Of a stretch of DNA of 64,000 nt, positions 10,345 to 20,749 are shown one piece after another. The DNA is from Lucinisca nassula. Taxonomy: Eukaryota > Mollusca > Bivalvia > Lucinida > Lucinidae. The stretch lies in the NCBI GenBank assembly GCA_963580285.1, contig OY757026.1, positions 49,079,143 to 49,143,142 on the forward strand. The letters are read 5' to 3'. A program made the position numbers and the translations under genes. How positions within the stretch are numbered: position 1 is the stretch's first letter; each line of letters opens with the position of its first letter. The notes under the pieces were generated by a model. The model made no database searches. It was not told the origin of the DNA and saw only the letters and a program-made list of their open reading frames with translations.

Positions 10345-10620
10345 ATTCTAAATAGAAGTGGAGGCAATGATCAGGAATCAATACAATTAACCCATAGCTC
10401 CCATCAGAGACACCAAAGGGAAAGAAACACAAACATGAAACAACACTAATGGAAACATCAATAGCGGAAAGCCAAAAGGACATTTCCCTTTCCCACAAAA
10501 TGGCCAATAGGCTATCCAAAGTAAAAAAATAAAATAATATAAGCGACACAAATACACAAAGACAAACCATTCCAAAAAATAAACCCCGACAGAGAAACCG
10601 TCTTGATTAAAAGCCAGGAC
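10345..10620 (-). repeat. Dispersed repeat family Q, copy 2
   Basis: Shares AGAAGTGGAGGCAATGATCA, CATCAGAGACACCAAAGGG and AAAATGGCCAATAGGCTATC with 20750-20985. On the minus strand both copies carry an open frame of about 80-100 codons with similar hydrophobic sequence; no known domain. Confidence 0.5.
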
Positions 10621-11390
10621 TTCCACAAATTTCAGACCAACAAATTGTCATTTCCATTTGTTTTCTTGTTCCCACAAGTGTTAGACATTTTACTAATCTC
10701 TCCGATAAATCCCAGAAGATTTGAACCTATCGTGTCTGTCTAATGAAATGACATTGGAAAAAGACCAGAAATCAAAAGAACTTATTCTGCTATATACTGA
10801 CCTATCCCGCTATGTCAACGTGTCTTCGCCAAAATGTTTTGCACGAAAGAACATCATCTGTATAATATATGACATATCTGTATGACATTGTGCATTTTCT
10901 CATATCTCCTAATGGGTCATTTTTCTGCAGAAAATTAGTGATATTAGTCTTGTTTATAGTCCGAATATAGGTTGTCAGTGCCCAGAGCCTATACCATCTG
11001 AAAAAAAAGGATGGCGACTCTGCTGTCAATCCTAAATATTTCTTATTGCCCTGTTTAAAAATGAACATATATGTAGTACTTGAAAAAGAAGCCAATTTTA
11101 CAAATTTTGCACACTCAAAACTTCTGATGAGTTTGTGCAGGCAGGCCATGCGTACCAACCGGTTTTTGTGCACGGGGGTTACCATACAAAAATGCACTTG
11201 CAACTCTAACTGCAGAAAACTGCATCCGCTTGTGCTCTTAGTCGTTAATTCAACATGAAAATTGTGGAATGTTTGCAGATGATCTTTCTTTTTACAAATC
11301 ATCCCATTTTTGCAAATGATCTTTCATAATGCAGTCAGTTTAAAATGCCTGGAAGGAGCATTTCTGTTTCTGTTTAAATAAGGGCCTGTG
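10621..11390. other. Mostly unannotated DNA with decayed MITE A' pieces
   Basis: A degraded A' 5' end (GACATTGTGCATTTTCTCATA) starts at about 10880. An open frame of 166 codons on the minus strand (10802-11302) overlaps it and has no recognisable domain; I do not call it a gene. Confidence 0.5.
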
Positions 11391-11509
11391 TTATCGGCAT
11401 TTTAGAAAATTGGGCCACGGCAATTGAAGCTGCCATGCGAGACCATGTTCCTTGCGACAGCTGTTTAAAGCGTTTATTAAATTTACTGCCAACCTCCGAC
11501 TAGCTACAG

Positions 11510-11605
11510 GAGTGGCACTCCGTCCACGTACTCGTGGTGCCGGACAATGACCCTCGGGAGGATTTTTCCATCCACCCTCACATCCATATAAGTTTCTCCA
11601 CCACA
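11510..11605 (-). mobile_element. MITE family V fragment
   Basis: GGTGCCGGACAATGACCCTC and TTTTTCCATCCACCCTCACA match the hairpin repeat at 27308-27545. Confidence 0.5.
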
Positions 11606-11660
11606 AGCGGGAGAGGCTCGCGTGATGCCGTCATCGTCGAGGTTAGAGAATCAGTCGGTC

Positions 11661-11940
11661 ACATTACTAAAAAACGCCTATTCAAAAATATTGATTTTTT
11701 TTTTTCCATTTAAAAATGAAAATTCAGATAGAAATTCTGATTTTTTTCATATTTCTGCTCCAAACATATATAGATTGTGAGAACTCGTTAGAACAACCTC
11801 AGCGAGGCGGTTCTACCGATTACAACAATCTATGTTTTTAGCAGCAATAAGAAAACTAATGTATTCCCCTAGGCCTGTAAAGCCCAGTTTTGCCATATAA
11901 AAAAGGGTTTTAATGGGGTCAAAATTATATAGGCGTTTTT
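11661..11940 (-). mobile_element. MITE family A copy
   Basis: Runs from ACATTACTAAAAAACGCC to AAATTATATAGGCG. The central hairpin around GGCGGTTCT is imperfect. It abuts a poly-T run and a Tc1 transposase relic. Confidence 0.5.
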
Positions 11941-11974
11941 TTTTTTTTTTTTATCGTGAAATCGCGTTTCATCG

Positions 11975-12210
11975 TTGATTTCAACGACCACTGCAAACAT
12001 CGTAACAATAGCAGAGCATGACAGGTACGGTGGCGGCAGCGTTTTGGTTTGGGCGGCTGTGAGTTACAATCACATGAGTGACCTTCACATTGTTCAGGGC
12101 CAGCATTGTCACGTATTACGTCCATCAGCAGGGACTTCAGAGTCTATCCTGCCCAGCAAGCTCGCCGTTCCACTCGCCCATAGAACAGCTATGGCCGGGA
12201 CGAGTTAGGC
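11975..12210 (+). pseudogene. Tc1-like transposase relic
   Basis: The translation from about 12012 reads AEHDRYGGGSVLVWAAVS, a block typical of the DDE domain of Tc1-like transposases upstream of the second catalytic Asp, followed by DLHIVQGQ. Similarity then fades (RPSAGTSESIL). No intact catalytic triad or termini are present. The family call is from motif recognition. Confidence 0.5.
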
Positions 12211-12312
12211 AGAACTAAAAAGAGACACACAGGTACCTGCATTCGTGAGCAGCTGGAGCAAGCATCGGACATTTCTCAGAGATCTGTAGGGAAGGTGATT
12301 AACAGCATGAAA

Positions 12313-12508
12313 TACAGTAAATTTCCGCTATTAAGACCATCTTAAATTGAGTCTAATTCTGCTTTAAAAAGCTTATTTATTCTTTCTTTGTATTTTCTGC
12401 ATACAATGTCCTCTGGTTAGGGACCACCTTTGGAACTGTTCAAAAGTGGTCTTAAAGACCACTTTTGAACGGTCCCAAAGGTGGTCTTAAAATAGGAATT
12501 TTACTGTA
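12313..12508 (+). mobile_element. Hairpin MITE family B, copy 1
   Basis: Inverted ends ACAGTAAATTTCC and GGAATTTTACTGT, and a strong internal hairpin (GGGACCACCTTTGGAACTGT...) centred on GTCTTAAAGAC near 12456. TIRs starting CAGT flanked by TA suggest mobilisation by a pogo/Tc1-type transposase (inference). Confidence 0.5.
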
Positions 12509-13127
12509 TCGTGTGAACGCTTGTATGGAGTGTAATGGAGGCCACGCCAAGTACTATGTACGTTGTGTGCGAACCCTTAAGCTGCCGAGAAAAACTGCAT
12601 CTTAAAATGTCGTCTGTTAATGTCGTCTGCTATGTTTTATTTGCAAACTTTTCAAATATATTTTTGCATACTGGCAAGCGGAGTGGACCCTGATCAGACT
12701 GCTCCTAGAGGAGCAGTCTGATCTGGGTCCACATTGTTTGCAACAATGACTTTTAAAGTAACAAGCAGACAGCAAAGCAGACGACAATTACCGTGATTGG
12801 CATTTTATGGGTTAACGGAGGCCACACGAGGTACTAAGCACGGACCGAAGAAACATTCAAAGCAATAGCTATACATGGGTTTGAAACCATGGAAACATGC
12901 CTTTTGTGATGTTCTTTTGAATTTGTTTTTATTATACAAGTACTTGCTTTTAAGAATCAATTAAAAGCAAATGATATTTATAGAAAGCGTGTGGGATTTT
13001 AATGTGATTTCCCATCACGATGTTGTATTGATCTGCTTACATGGTTAAAGTCTTATTGTTGAAAGGGTACCCAAAGCCCAAAGCCCAAGGCGCAATTCTT
13101 AAGCGGCCATATTCATCATGACAGGCA
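12509..13127. other. Intergenic DNA with a short hairpin at 12683-12720
   Basis: TGATCAGACTGCTCCT/AGGAGCAGTCTGATC forms a perfect short hairpin, followed by GGGTCCACATTGTTTGC. A second copy is at 34436-34475. The core is related to family H. Nothing else recognised. Confidence 0.5.
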
Positions 13128-13405
13128 AAACAATTCGGAGTCGAAATACTTTCTTCCGATAGTATATGTTTTGGAGCAGAAATAAGAAAACTAGTGTATA
13201 CCCCTGTAACAACAAGTCCGTGAAACGAAAACCCCTCTTTACCCCATTTTATATAGAAAAAACTTGGGTTTACGGGGATATACATTATCTGCCTTTTTTT
13301 GTTCCACAGATTGTGGGTACTCGTTAGAACCGCCTCATTGAGGCGGTTCTAACGAGCACCCACAATCTATGTTGAAAGCAGAACTACTCGTAAGAAACAT
13401 GTTAC
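13128..13405. mobile_element. MITE family A/A' copies, fused
   Basis: A 3' half of A' (AGCAGAAATAAGAAAACTAG...ACAAGTCCGTG) runs into a second copy with a near-perfect central hairpin (GATTGTGGGTACTCGTTAGA and complement, 13313-13373). Confidence 0.5.
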
Positions 13406-13696
13406 AATTTTACCAAATATTTGTCATTTCCGACACCATGTTGGATGTACATGTACATGTTTTCCTAATGGATTTCACAACATAAAGTGGGGTTTATCTA
13501 AAAGCTCTGGGCACGATTAGCCATTACCTCAACATGGCTCTGCACACCGAACGGGTTTTCACAGCAGAATATTTTAGCGCAGACATGGCAACTTAAGACA
13601 TGCTGGTAAGAAGACATTTCGAAAACTAGAAACTAGATGGCCAAAGTTTGCTGCGGAAGCGAACGAGAATCTTTGAAAGTACAGCATCCAGAAAAT

Positions 13697-13949
13697 CATT
13701 ACGAAAACACACCTGAATAATTTTGACCCTCTTGAACCCCACTTTTATATAGTAAAACTGGGGATTACGGGGGTAAACCTTGTTTTTCTTATTTCTGCTC
13801 TAAAATACAGATTGCAGGTACTCGTTAGAACCGCCTCAATGAGGCGGTTCTAACGAGTACCCACAATCTATATTTTGAGGAGAAATAAGAAAAATATCAC
13901 GATTTTTCATCTAAAAATTTTCGACTTTACAGAATGTATTTTCGTAATG
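13697..13949 (+). mobile_element. MITE family A, near full-length copy
   Basis: Ends CATTACGAAAACACACC and the complementary TTTTCGTAATG. Internal blocks are in order: TTGAACCCCAC, TATATAGTAAAACTGGGG, TTCTTATTTCTGCTCTAAAA, the central hairpin, AAATAAGAAAAATATCACGA. A good reference copy, though it lacks the final TATAGGCGTG. Confidence 0.5.
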
Positions 13950-14224
13950 AAATGCTTTCAAACTGATTGCTACTAAGCGGTTAAAATCCACTGAGATTTT
14001 AAGAAGACACAGTCATTTATTAAATCATTGTCTTTTAGGAAAAAAGGTGTTTATGTATTGTTGATGAAGGGAGTACAGAGTTGCTTTACTAATTTTCTGT
14101 CGAATTTCCCAGATGTATGCCTTTAATGGAATGAATGTAGTGGGAGATGCTTCTTTTGAAGTCTTCAAATTTCATTGCGCAATTCCATATGAATATTTTT
14201 ATTATTATTTCTCCATTAAATCAT
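13950..14224. other. Intergenic DNA, nothing recognised
   Basis: AT-rich, no hairpin or coding similarity seen. Confidence 0.5.
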
Positions 14225-14400
14225 ATTCACCATATTTGCATTATTTGCTGGCTCCCAGCTTGCACATTGTCAATTTTGGAAGAACAGGTAACCAGACCCC
14301 CCTGACCTTTTAAGGTCAGGGGGGTCTGGTTACCTGTTTTTCCAACACTGATAACCTTCATACTAGGAACCAACAGATAATGCAAATAAGGTGAATGCTG
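14225..14400. mobile_element. Hairpin MITE family I, copy 1
   Basis: Near-palindromic element. Arms carry TTTGCATTATTTGCTGG (left) and CCAACAGATAATGCAAAT (right). The centre is a perfect stem of CAGGTAACCAGACCCCCCTG with its complement around TTTTAA. A second copy is nested in a SINE at 54187-54362. Confidence 0.5.
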
Positions 14401-14454
14401 TGGGTATTTGTTAGAATCGCCTCATTCTTCCACATACCATAACAAAACAACAAC

Positions 14455-14457
14455 GAC

Positions 14458-14499
<42 letters not shown>

Positions 14500-14615
14500 A
14501 ATAAACACAGACATGTTTCTAGCAAGAAATAGACAAAATAGTCCCGCATTGCAAGACATAACCACAACAACGGAGCGAGGGAGGGAGTTGTGTGTGTGGG
14601 GGGGGGGGGGGGCGG
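14455..14615. repeat. AAT/AAAT microsatellite and poly-G run
   Basis: AAT repeats at 14459-14492 pass into AAAT repeats to about 14505. A run of G lies at about 14598-14611. Confidence 0.5.
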
Positions 14616-14799
14616 CAACTATGTAAAGACAATAATGGAAGTGCAGATGGGAAATAAAGAAAATTATGGAAGTGCAGATGGGAAATTCGAACAGGGAAAG
14701 TATATTTCTACAAACTTTAGTTTATTTCATTTACTTGCAGTGAATATAAAACAGTATTAACCTTCCACCTTCTATGTCCTATTAACTAAATAATCACGC

Positions 14800-15160
14800 A
14801 AATTTTTCACCTTTTTGTACAGGGAAAACTTGAGTTTACACGGCTATTCCATTATTACATTTCTTATTTTTGTTCCCAAACACAGCCTGTGGGTGCCTTA
14901 ACCAGGCGGCTCTTAAGCACCCACGGTCTACTTTCGATCAGCAAAGGGCAAATGAAAATGGGATTACAAAGTGACATTTTTTTTCTTTATTTTGCTCTAA
15001 AACATAGATTGCGGGTACTCGTTAGATCCTCTACAGGAATACAACGCGCAGGCAACGCCGTATTTACATCGATGCAATGCCATGAAGTTGTTTTAACACG
15101 ACGCAATGTGTCCACTGAGCCTGTCCCAATTAGGCAGTTCTAACGACCGTTTTAAGCAGG
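14800..15160. mobile_element. Two decayed MITE family A copies
   Basis: Fragments with GGGAAAACTTGAGTTTACA, CTGTGGGTGCCTTAACCAGG and a second AACATAGATTGCGGGTACTC...AGGCAGTTCTAACGA. The second hairpin is opened by about 80 bases of foreign sequence (15035-15115). Confidence 0.5.
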
Positions 15161-15584
15161 AAAAATATTGGTTTAGACAATATTTATTTGCGAATAAATT
15201 ACAAAGACGGTAAGCATAATGCTTATATGAAAGTCATTTCCTAGGAAAAATATTAATAATTTCAATCCCATTGTTTTTAACTCAAACAGAAATGCCGTAT
15301 TTCATGTTTATAGAACTTTGAAAGATAGTTTTATGTCACAAAAATGTCACTTCCAAGTGTATTGCCGATACATTAGGGATAAACACGGTAACAATTCACA
15401 GGGAGAACCAATCACTCAGCTTCCTAATTGGAAAACAGATATTGAACAAGGGATTCGCTTCTAAAATACCGTAGAGATGAGTCATGGCGATATGACTGAC
15501 AGCCCCATTAAGTCATTCCGTGTTTAAAGTGTAGATACAGCTAGCGACAATCAGATCAAGAATTCTTAGATAATTCGCAAAAGG
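15161..15584. other. Intergenic DNA, nothing recognised
   Basis: No gene, hairpin or repeat family member noticed. Confidence 0.5.
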
Positions 15585-15816
15585 GCCCCGTCAAGCGATT
15601 TTGGTACTTATCGCCTATGCGAGCAGCGAAGGTTCAGGCGAGCCTGCGCATCCGCGCAGTCTCGCCAAAACCTTCGCTGCTCGCTCATACAAGCAGTGAA
15701 TCAAGAGGAACCTTCAGACAGAAAGCCATATCCCTGGCCCCTCTGAATGGCTGGGCATGCGCAGTTAAAATTTGTCATGACGGAATGCTCGAAGACACAA
15801 ATTCGCTTGGCGGGGC
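15585..15816 (+). mobile_element. Hairpin MITE family K, copy 1
   Basis: Short inverted ends GCCCCGTCAAGCGA and GCTTGGCGGGGC, and a strong subterminal hairpin (GAGCAGCGAAGGTTCAGGCG and TCGCCAAAACCTTCGCTGCTC, 15620-15687). The second copy, in opposite orientation, is at 50021-50252. Confidence 0.5.
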
Positions 15817-15927
15817 TATAAAGATAAGACGTCTCTAGAAAAGCAACGTCGCATCAATGACATGACGTTGCATCGACGTTGGTAAGATGATGCATGCAAG
15901 TTGTGCAGCAGCATTTTCGTCAATTTT

Positions 15928-16190
15928 GTTTGATTTGAGGTTTAACGTCCCCGTAAACACTATTTATGTCATTTTGGAGACTTTCTTCAAATTTTGTGGG
16001 ACTTTTACCCGACATTGAGATGAAATGACATCTCAATCCCTGCCACCCAACATATAGGTTTTTATGCACTTTTCCTGGGCAGGCTTAGACATTCTAAGCG
16101 GTTTACCAGGACTAGTGTGCGGTCGGTTTCATCTCTATGTGGAAACATCGTGCAGCCCAATCTACTTCTCAAAGCCCCGATGGGCGGGGC
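15928..16190 (-). mobile_element. SINE family S copy
   Basis: Complete-looking, from the tail (TTTGTTTGATTTGAGGTTTA as read on plus) to the head CCCCGATGGGCGGGGC. A tail fragment of a further copy, in plus orientation, lies at 16283-16342. Confidence 0.5.
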
Positions 16191-16464
16191 AAATGCATTT
16201 TCGTTAAAAATTCCCTTGAAATAAACATACAATGTAGTTGCAGGACTCACTTTCTATATTACCATTATACCTATGTTTGGGGTATATGTCCTCTTCAGTG
16301 TTGACGGGGACGTAAAACCTCAACTCAACAAACAAACAAACAATGTTTGGGGTACAAAATGCAACATTTTACACAATTTCTTCAGAAAAAAATGCCAACG
16401 ACAGCAATTTTTTTACATGTGTGTGTGTTCTCATAAGTACTGGGCGATTCCAAGAAAGATATTA

Positions 16465-17217
16465 AGCTAAACATCGATGGCTCGAACACCGATGGCTCGT
16501 TCACCATGTCTGTTTCGTACTTGTTCTTGAGTACCTAAACAAATTTCCCAATACTACTGTTATTAATAAGTTTTAAATAATTTTATAATCAAATCTTGGA
16601 AATGTATGTTGTGTGTACTCATTAGAACCGCCTGGATGACATTTCAATAACACGCCCGTGTGACATAGTGCATTCTTTCATTCTCCAAAACGGCCACTTT
16701 TTCGATAGAAATTTTAGATATTTTTCTTATTGTTCTTCTAAACATAGGCTGTGGGTGCTCGTTGGAACCGCCTCAATGAGCACCCACAACCTATGTCTTG
16801 GACCAGAAATAATTAAAAAAATGGTGTATACCCCTGTCCGATGAAAATTTGAGATATATTTCTTATTTTTCTTCCAAACATAGGTTGTGGGTGCTCGTTA
16901 GAAACGCCTCAACGGGGCGGCTCTAACGAGTACCCACAACCTAGGTCTTGGAGCAGAAATGATTAAGAGAAATAATGTATACCCCTGTAAACGCCAGTTT
17001 TCTCAATATAATGTTGGGTATAGAGGGGTGTTACTTACACGGACTTGTCAGCGTGATTCATACCTTCATTTTAAAGAAAACTGAAAATATATCCCTATTA
17101 TGCCCCCTGATCTGGGGCTACGATTAAATAACTCCCAGTGGCTCGAACTACCCCTGTCTGGAACAAATTTTCACGGCCTCAAAGGTGTTCGAGCCATTGA
17201 AATTCGACTGTACAAGA
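16465..17217. mobile_element. Decayed Tigger/pogo-like element carrying nested MITE A' copies
   Basis: The left part has ATCGATGGCTCGAACACC (16472). The right end reads GTGTTCGAGCCATTGAAATTCGACTGTA when continued to 17217, the complementary terminus. A CAGTCGAA-type end with 'GGCTCGAAC' is Tigger-like from memory. Between them lie two A' copies (about 16600-16830 and 16840-17060), which would be later insertions. Confidence 0.5.
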
Positions 17218-17227
17218 TATTATCTTC

Positions 17228-17630
17228 TGTGGTGCGTTCAACAATGCGAGCGCTCGCTTGAGCGCTTAAACAAACAAAACACATGCTATTGAACGACAGT
17301 TGGCGCTCGCTGTTTCGTTCAAGATGGCGACCTTAGACTGTTCGTCTGCTTCCCTGTCCATCAGAAGTTTAATTCTGCAAGTTGTGCTTGAGGGACTTGC
17401 AAATTGTTCTGACGAATGTAGTTAATGCCTGTTTAGACGGCTGTAAACAAACTATTTCTTCGCCGATTCAGCTGATGCCGAACTTCCATTCCCTTCTCGC
17501 ATGCGCAAAGGATTCAGCCTGTACCCAAAAATAAACCTCTAAGACTGTATCGCGCTCGGGCGAGCGCTTGCGTTCAGGAGAAAAACAGGCGAGCGCTCGG
17601 CGGCCGCCCGCGTTGTTGAACGAACATCTG
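17228..17630. mobile_element. GC-rich element R with GTTCAACAA termini
   Basis: Left GCGTTCAACAATGCGAGCGC and right GCGTTGTTGAACG are inverted; GAGCGCTCGC-like repeats occur near both ends. The interior holds CAAGATGGCGACC (17321), a YY1-like site. A small CpG-rich island in an AT-rich region, either a MITE or a promoter-like sequence. Confidence 0.5.
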
Positions 17631-17817
17631 GCTAATGGTATTTTAGAGCATTGCATTACATCAAGCACGTGGGTGGTTTGTCGCAATTAAAGCGCAGGTT
17701 TTAATGACTGTCATGTGATACGCCGGTTATTGTCTTATTTTGATAAAAAATTTTATTGAGCAAAATTGTCTTATTTTACCTTATATTGAATCAATAGTTT
17801 CAACACCTGAAGAAGTT

Positions 17818-18324
17818 TCATCCATTCTCCGTGCCCTTCAAAATGTTTGGCAATTCAAGATCGTTTCGTCTGCAGGAGTAGGTATTGCTTTTAACATATA
17901 CGCAGATTCCGCCATAATTTTCTCCAAGTCGGTCACGCCTAAATAATTTGTAGCCTTTAAGATTTAAAACGTCATCCGAAGTTCTTTGATCCAGCCAAGT
18001 TTCAGTAATACATATAACATCAAAGTTTTGAAGTTCAGCCTCAAGTAGATCTAATTTATTCACGATGCTTTGAACATTATAATGGACAACTGAAAATTTG
18101 TCTTTAATTATTTGGTCTTCTACGCTTGTAAAAGAGCTTTCAGAAGAGGAGGAAGGAGTCGATGATGGACCAGGATTCCGTTCTATTCCTGATATAAAAA
18201 GCAGTGACATGATTATCAAGATATCAAAATAGTTAAGAGGCTCAATACATTTGGTCTTTGCTTGACGACTATAGTGCAACCCTATCCGCATTCTATAAAT
18301 AGCAAGTGGTATCATGTTATACAA
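17818..18324 (-). pseudogene. LINE 5' fragment: 2A-like motif plus apurinic endonuclease N-terminus
   Basis: The open frame reads a hydrophobic stretch (FDILIIMSLLFI), then SGIERNPGP, a Ser-rich linker and the start of an endonuclease domain (KFSVVHYNVQSIVNKLDLL, CITETWLD, GYKLFRRDR, GGICVYVKS). The ITETWLD block is the catalytic Glu motif of APE-type LINE endonucleases (CR1/jockey-like). The frame has no ATG at its start and stops in the endonuclease, so this is a truncated relic. Confidence 0.5.
18166..18225 (-). other. 2A-like ribosome-skipping motif in the LINE fragment
   Basis: Encodes IIMSLLFISGIERNPGP. The 2A consensus is D(V/I)ExNPG|P; here the Asp position is Gly, the rest is kept, and the upstream hydrophobic context is typical. 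2A-like sequences are known at the N-terminus of APE-type LINEs in several invertebrates. The Gly change may lower activity. Confidence 0.5.
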
Positions 18325-18429
18325 TCTGTTAAATGACGAAACAGTTTTGAAGATGCGGAAGGGTGACGTCTAGTGTGAAGCTCTGTACATGTGCGCACCA
18401 TATTTTTTAGTTCTGTGGTGCATTCCTTG

Positions 18430-18680
18430 CTTCCAGAGGATAACCCTTTTATAGAGCATATAAAAGGGGATCACAATTCTATAGGCATGATTTCGTGATG
18501 GAAATACAGCTTTAAGGACCTTATGGTTGCTACTCTGTTGGCTCTGTCCAACTGAAAAAGGGGTCTACTCTAAAAGGGGAAGAATTTGCTACTCAAGGGG
18601 TCTACTCTAAAAGGGAAGAATTTGCTCCCCAGGAGCAAATTCTTTCCTTTAAGAGTATACCCCTTAGACATATTCAAAGA
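18430..18680. mobile_element. Hairpin element M
   Basis: CTACTCTAAAAGGG...AGAATTTGCTCC pairs with GGAGCAAATTCTTTCCTTTA at 18597-18666, and the block GGGTCTACTCTAAAAGGG is duplicated just upstream (18561). One copy only in this window. Confidence 0.5.
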
Positions 18681-18848
18681 GAAACTACTTTTGCAGGAGT
18701 AGCCCCATCCCCATAAGGCGTATCTATTTACCTTAAGGGGAACTTATAACAGCCGCAGTCATTTTCGCAAATTTTACGTCTTGCAATGCCATTATGGAGT
18801 AATGGAAACGGAAAACAACAGAACATAACTACTACTACTCACCAAGTG

Positions 18849-19151
18849 TGGCTGGCTGCGGTAGCTCAGTCGGATGCAGTCTGACTGGTGATAAGGAAGA
18901 CTCGGGTTCGATACCTACCAGGGTCGGCAACATTCTTTCGTGGAGATTGATTATGAAATCTGTTTTACGGTCATTCTCTCCCTTCCGCTGATTCAGGAAG
19001 GGCAGGGGTCAGTTTTTGGCGACAGAATGTGCACTGAACTGGTAAACCGCTTACGGATAAGCCTGCTCAGGAAAAGCGTGGATAGGTACACTGACAGCCC
19101 AAACATGACCCAAATCAGTGTCGACTGGGCCGTTAAATACAAATAAACAAA
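18849..19151 (+). mobile_element. SINE family T, near complete
   Basis: tRNA-like head with A box (GGTAGCTCAGTCGGATGC) and B box (GGGTTCGATACC), then GGTCGGCAACATTCTTTCG, AAGCCTGCTCAGGAAAAGCG and a 3' tail GTCGACTGGGCCGTTAAATA ending in AAATAAACAAAA. A pseudo-tRNA, not a functional tRNA gene. Confidence 0.5.
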
Positions 19152-19307
19152 ACTTGCAACGTTTACTTCACACAGATAGGAAAATATTTATATATTCTGA
19201 ACATCTTTCGGTACGCTGATAGCTCTAATAATACGTATATGTAAATGTTGGAAAGACAGAGAACGTTATTTTTCCTCATTTATAAAGATCGCTGGGTGTA
19301 ACGGGCC

Positions 19308-19515
19308 TCCGTGGCCTAGTGGATAAGAGTGCTGACTCTTAATCATTAGGTCTCTCAACGCTGTAGGTTTGAGCATGGCTCAGGTCACATAATGAGAAGT
19401 TCTGCAACGGAAGGTCAGGAGGTTTTTCATCGGGTGCTCCAGTTTTCGCTCACCTCTGATTAACGATCGGCTTGATGTGAAATAATCTTGAAAGGATCGT
19501 AAAACATAAAAAGAT
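19308..19515 (+). mobile_element. SINE family X, copy 1
   Basis: Head GGCCTCCGTGGCCTAGTGGA with a degenerate B box, then AATCATTAGGTCTCTCA, TCTGCAACGGAAGGTCAGG, ATTAACGATCGGCT and AATAATCTTGAAAGG. Related copies are at 29297-29440 and 60927-61110. Confidence 0.5.
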
Positions 19516-19949
19516 CGCTGGGTTTGTAAAAACATTTTAATGTCTTTGCTACCAGAATTAACATCAGTGCCAAGGTCGAAGGTTCTAACTCTTCCAAATA
19601 TATAAAATATTTAGGGAGCGAAACAAAGTCATAACGTTGATGGGTCGTTGTTTATTGTTCTTGAGCCCAGCACAGATAGCAATAGTTTCTGTTCAAAAAC
19701 TTCATGACTACTAAGTGACCTGCCACCAGTTACAGAATGAGTTGTTAAAATACTTTTTGGCACATTCAATGGAAGCTATTGTATCTGATAAGCCGAGAAA
19801 GGTGTTCTTTATTTCCACTCAATACTTGACGTTTAACTAATCAGTTTCTTTTACAATTAAATTGTGATCCAGAAAGATATACAAAAGGATTGCAAATTTC
19901 ATTTTTTGCGGAGGTACCGCTCAAAGAAACTGGCGAGGTTTAAGATACA
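19516..19949. other. Intergenic DNA, nothing recognised
   Basis: No repeat family or coding similarity noticed. Confidence 0.5.
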
Positions 19950-20285
19950 GTCTGATTTGCAGCGCTTTGTCTGGACAGGCTTAGATCTTCCTAGGCGGTT
20001 CAGCATTACTTCAAAGTTCGGACGGTTTCAGCTCATGCAGTCCAATATATTGCCCCAAGGTCTGATCGGCCCCCGTCCATCGGGGATTGAAGAAATAGGT
20101 TGGACTGCATGATGCTTCCACGAGTAGTGTTAAATCGCCTAGAAGTTCTAAGCCTGCCCAGGAAAAGTGGCTCGAGTCGGACCGTTCATGCATTTCAACC
20201 ATTTAGTTTCAGTGGGCGACAGATTGGAAGCAGTGTCTCAAAAAAGACTCAGACAGTGTTAACAGGGACGTTAACAACAAGTGAA
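19950..20285. mobile_element. Head-to-head pair of SINE family S
   Basis: A minus-strand head fragment (about 19950-20062) faces a plus-strand copy (about 20069-20285). Together they form an inverted repeat around CGGCCCCCGTCCATCGGGG. The plus copy lacks part of the middle. Confidence 0.5.
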
Positions 20286-20339
20286 ATAGATAACCAAAGC
20301 CCTATAGAAGGCCTGATGACTAAGGAAATTTGTTTTTAT

Positions 20340-20745
20340 ATACCCGTTTGAAAAACAACAACAACAACAACAAAAACGGTCCTATTAAGTTATGGGGTTG
20401 CTGTCCGTCCGTCCGTTAGTAAACTTTTTTTTTCGTTTCCGTATAACTCCTACTATACAGTTTTCATCCGATCAAGCCTAAAATGTGTATGTAGTAAGGC
20501 TAAGATGTGAAGATGTGCCTTAAGTTTTGAAAATTACTGTCCACCAAATATTATGACCTTTGAAAATTTCGGTTTACATTTTCGTTTGGTTAAGTTTTGT
20601 GCTATACATGTGTAAACCATATGTAAGTTACATTAATTTTATACTTGCCATGGCGTTAAACAATTTACCACAGAATACTCATCACTACCTACTCCTCCTG
20701 ATACCAAGGTCACAGACTTCGAAATTTTATATACACGTTTTGTAT
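20340..20745. repeat. Segment related to 56150-56250, with AAC and GTCC simple repeats
   Basis: GTTTGAAAAACAACAACAAC, then TTATGGGGTTGCTGTCCGTC, similar in layout to 56168-56225. The remainder (20430-20745) shows nothing recognised. Confidence 0.5.
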
Positions 20746-20749
20746 TAAA

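Noticed and set aside
10802..11302. 166-codon open frame on the minus strand
   Set aside because: No recognisable domain, overlaps a decayed MITE A' piece, composition ordinary for intergenic DNA here.
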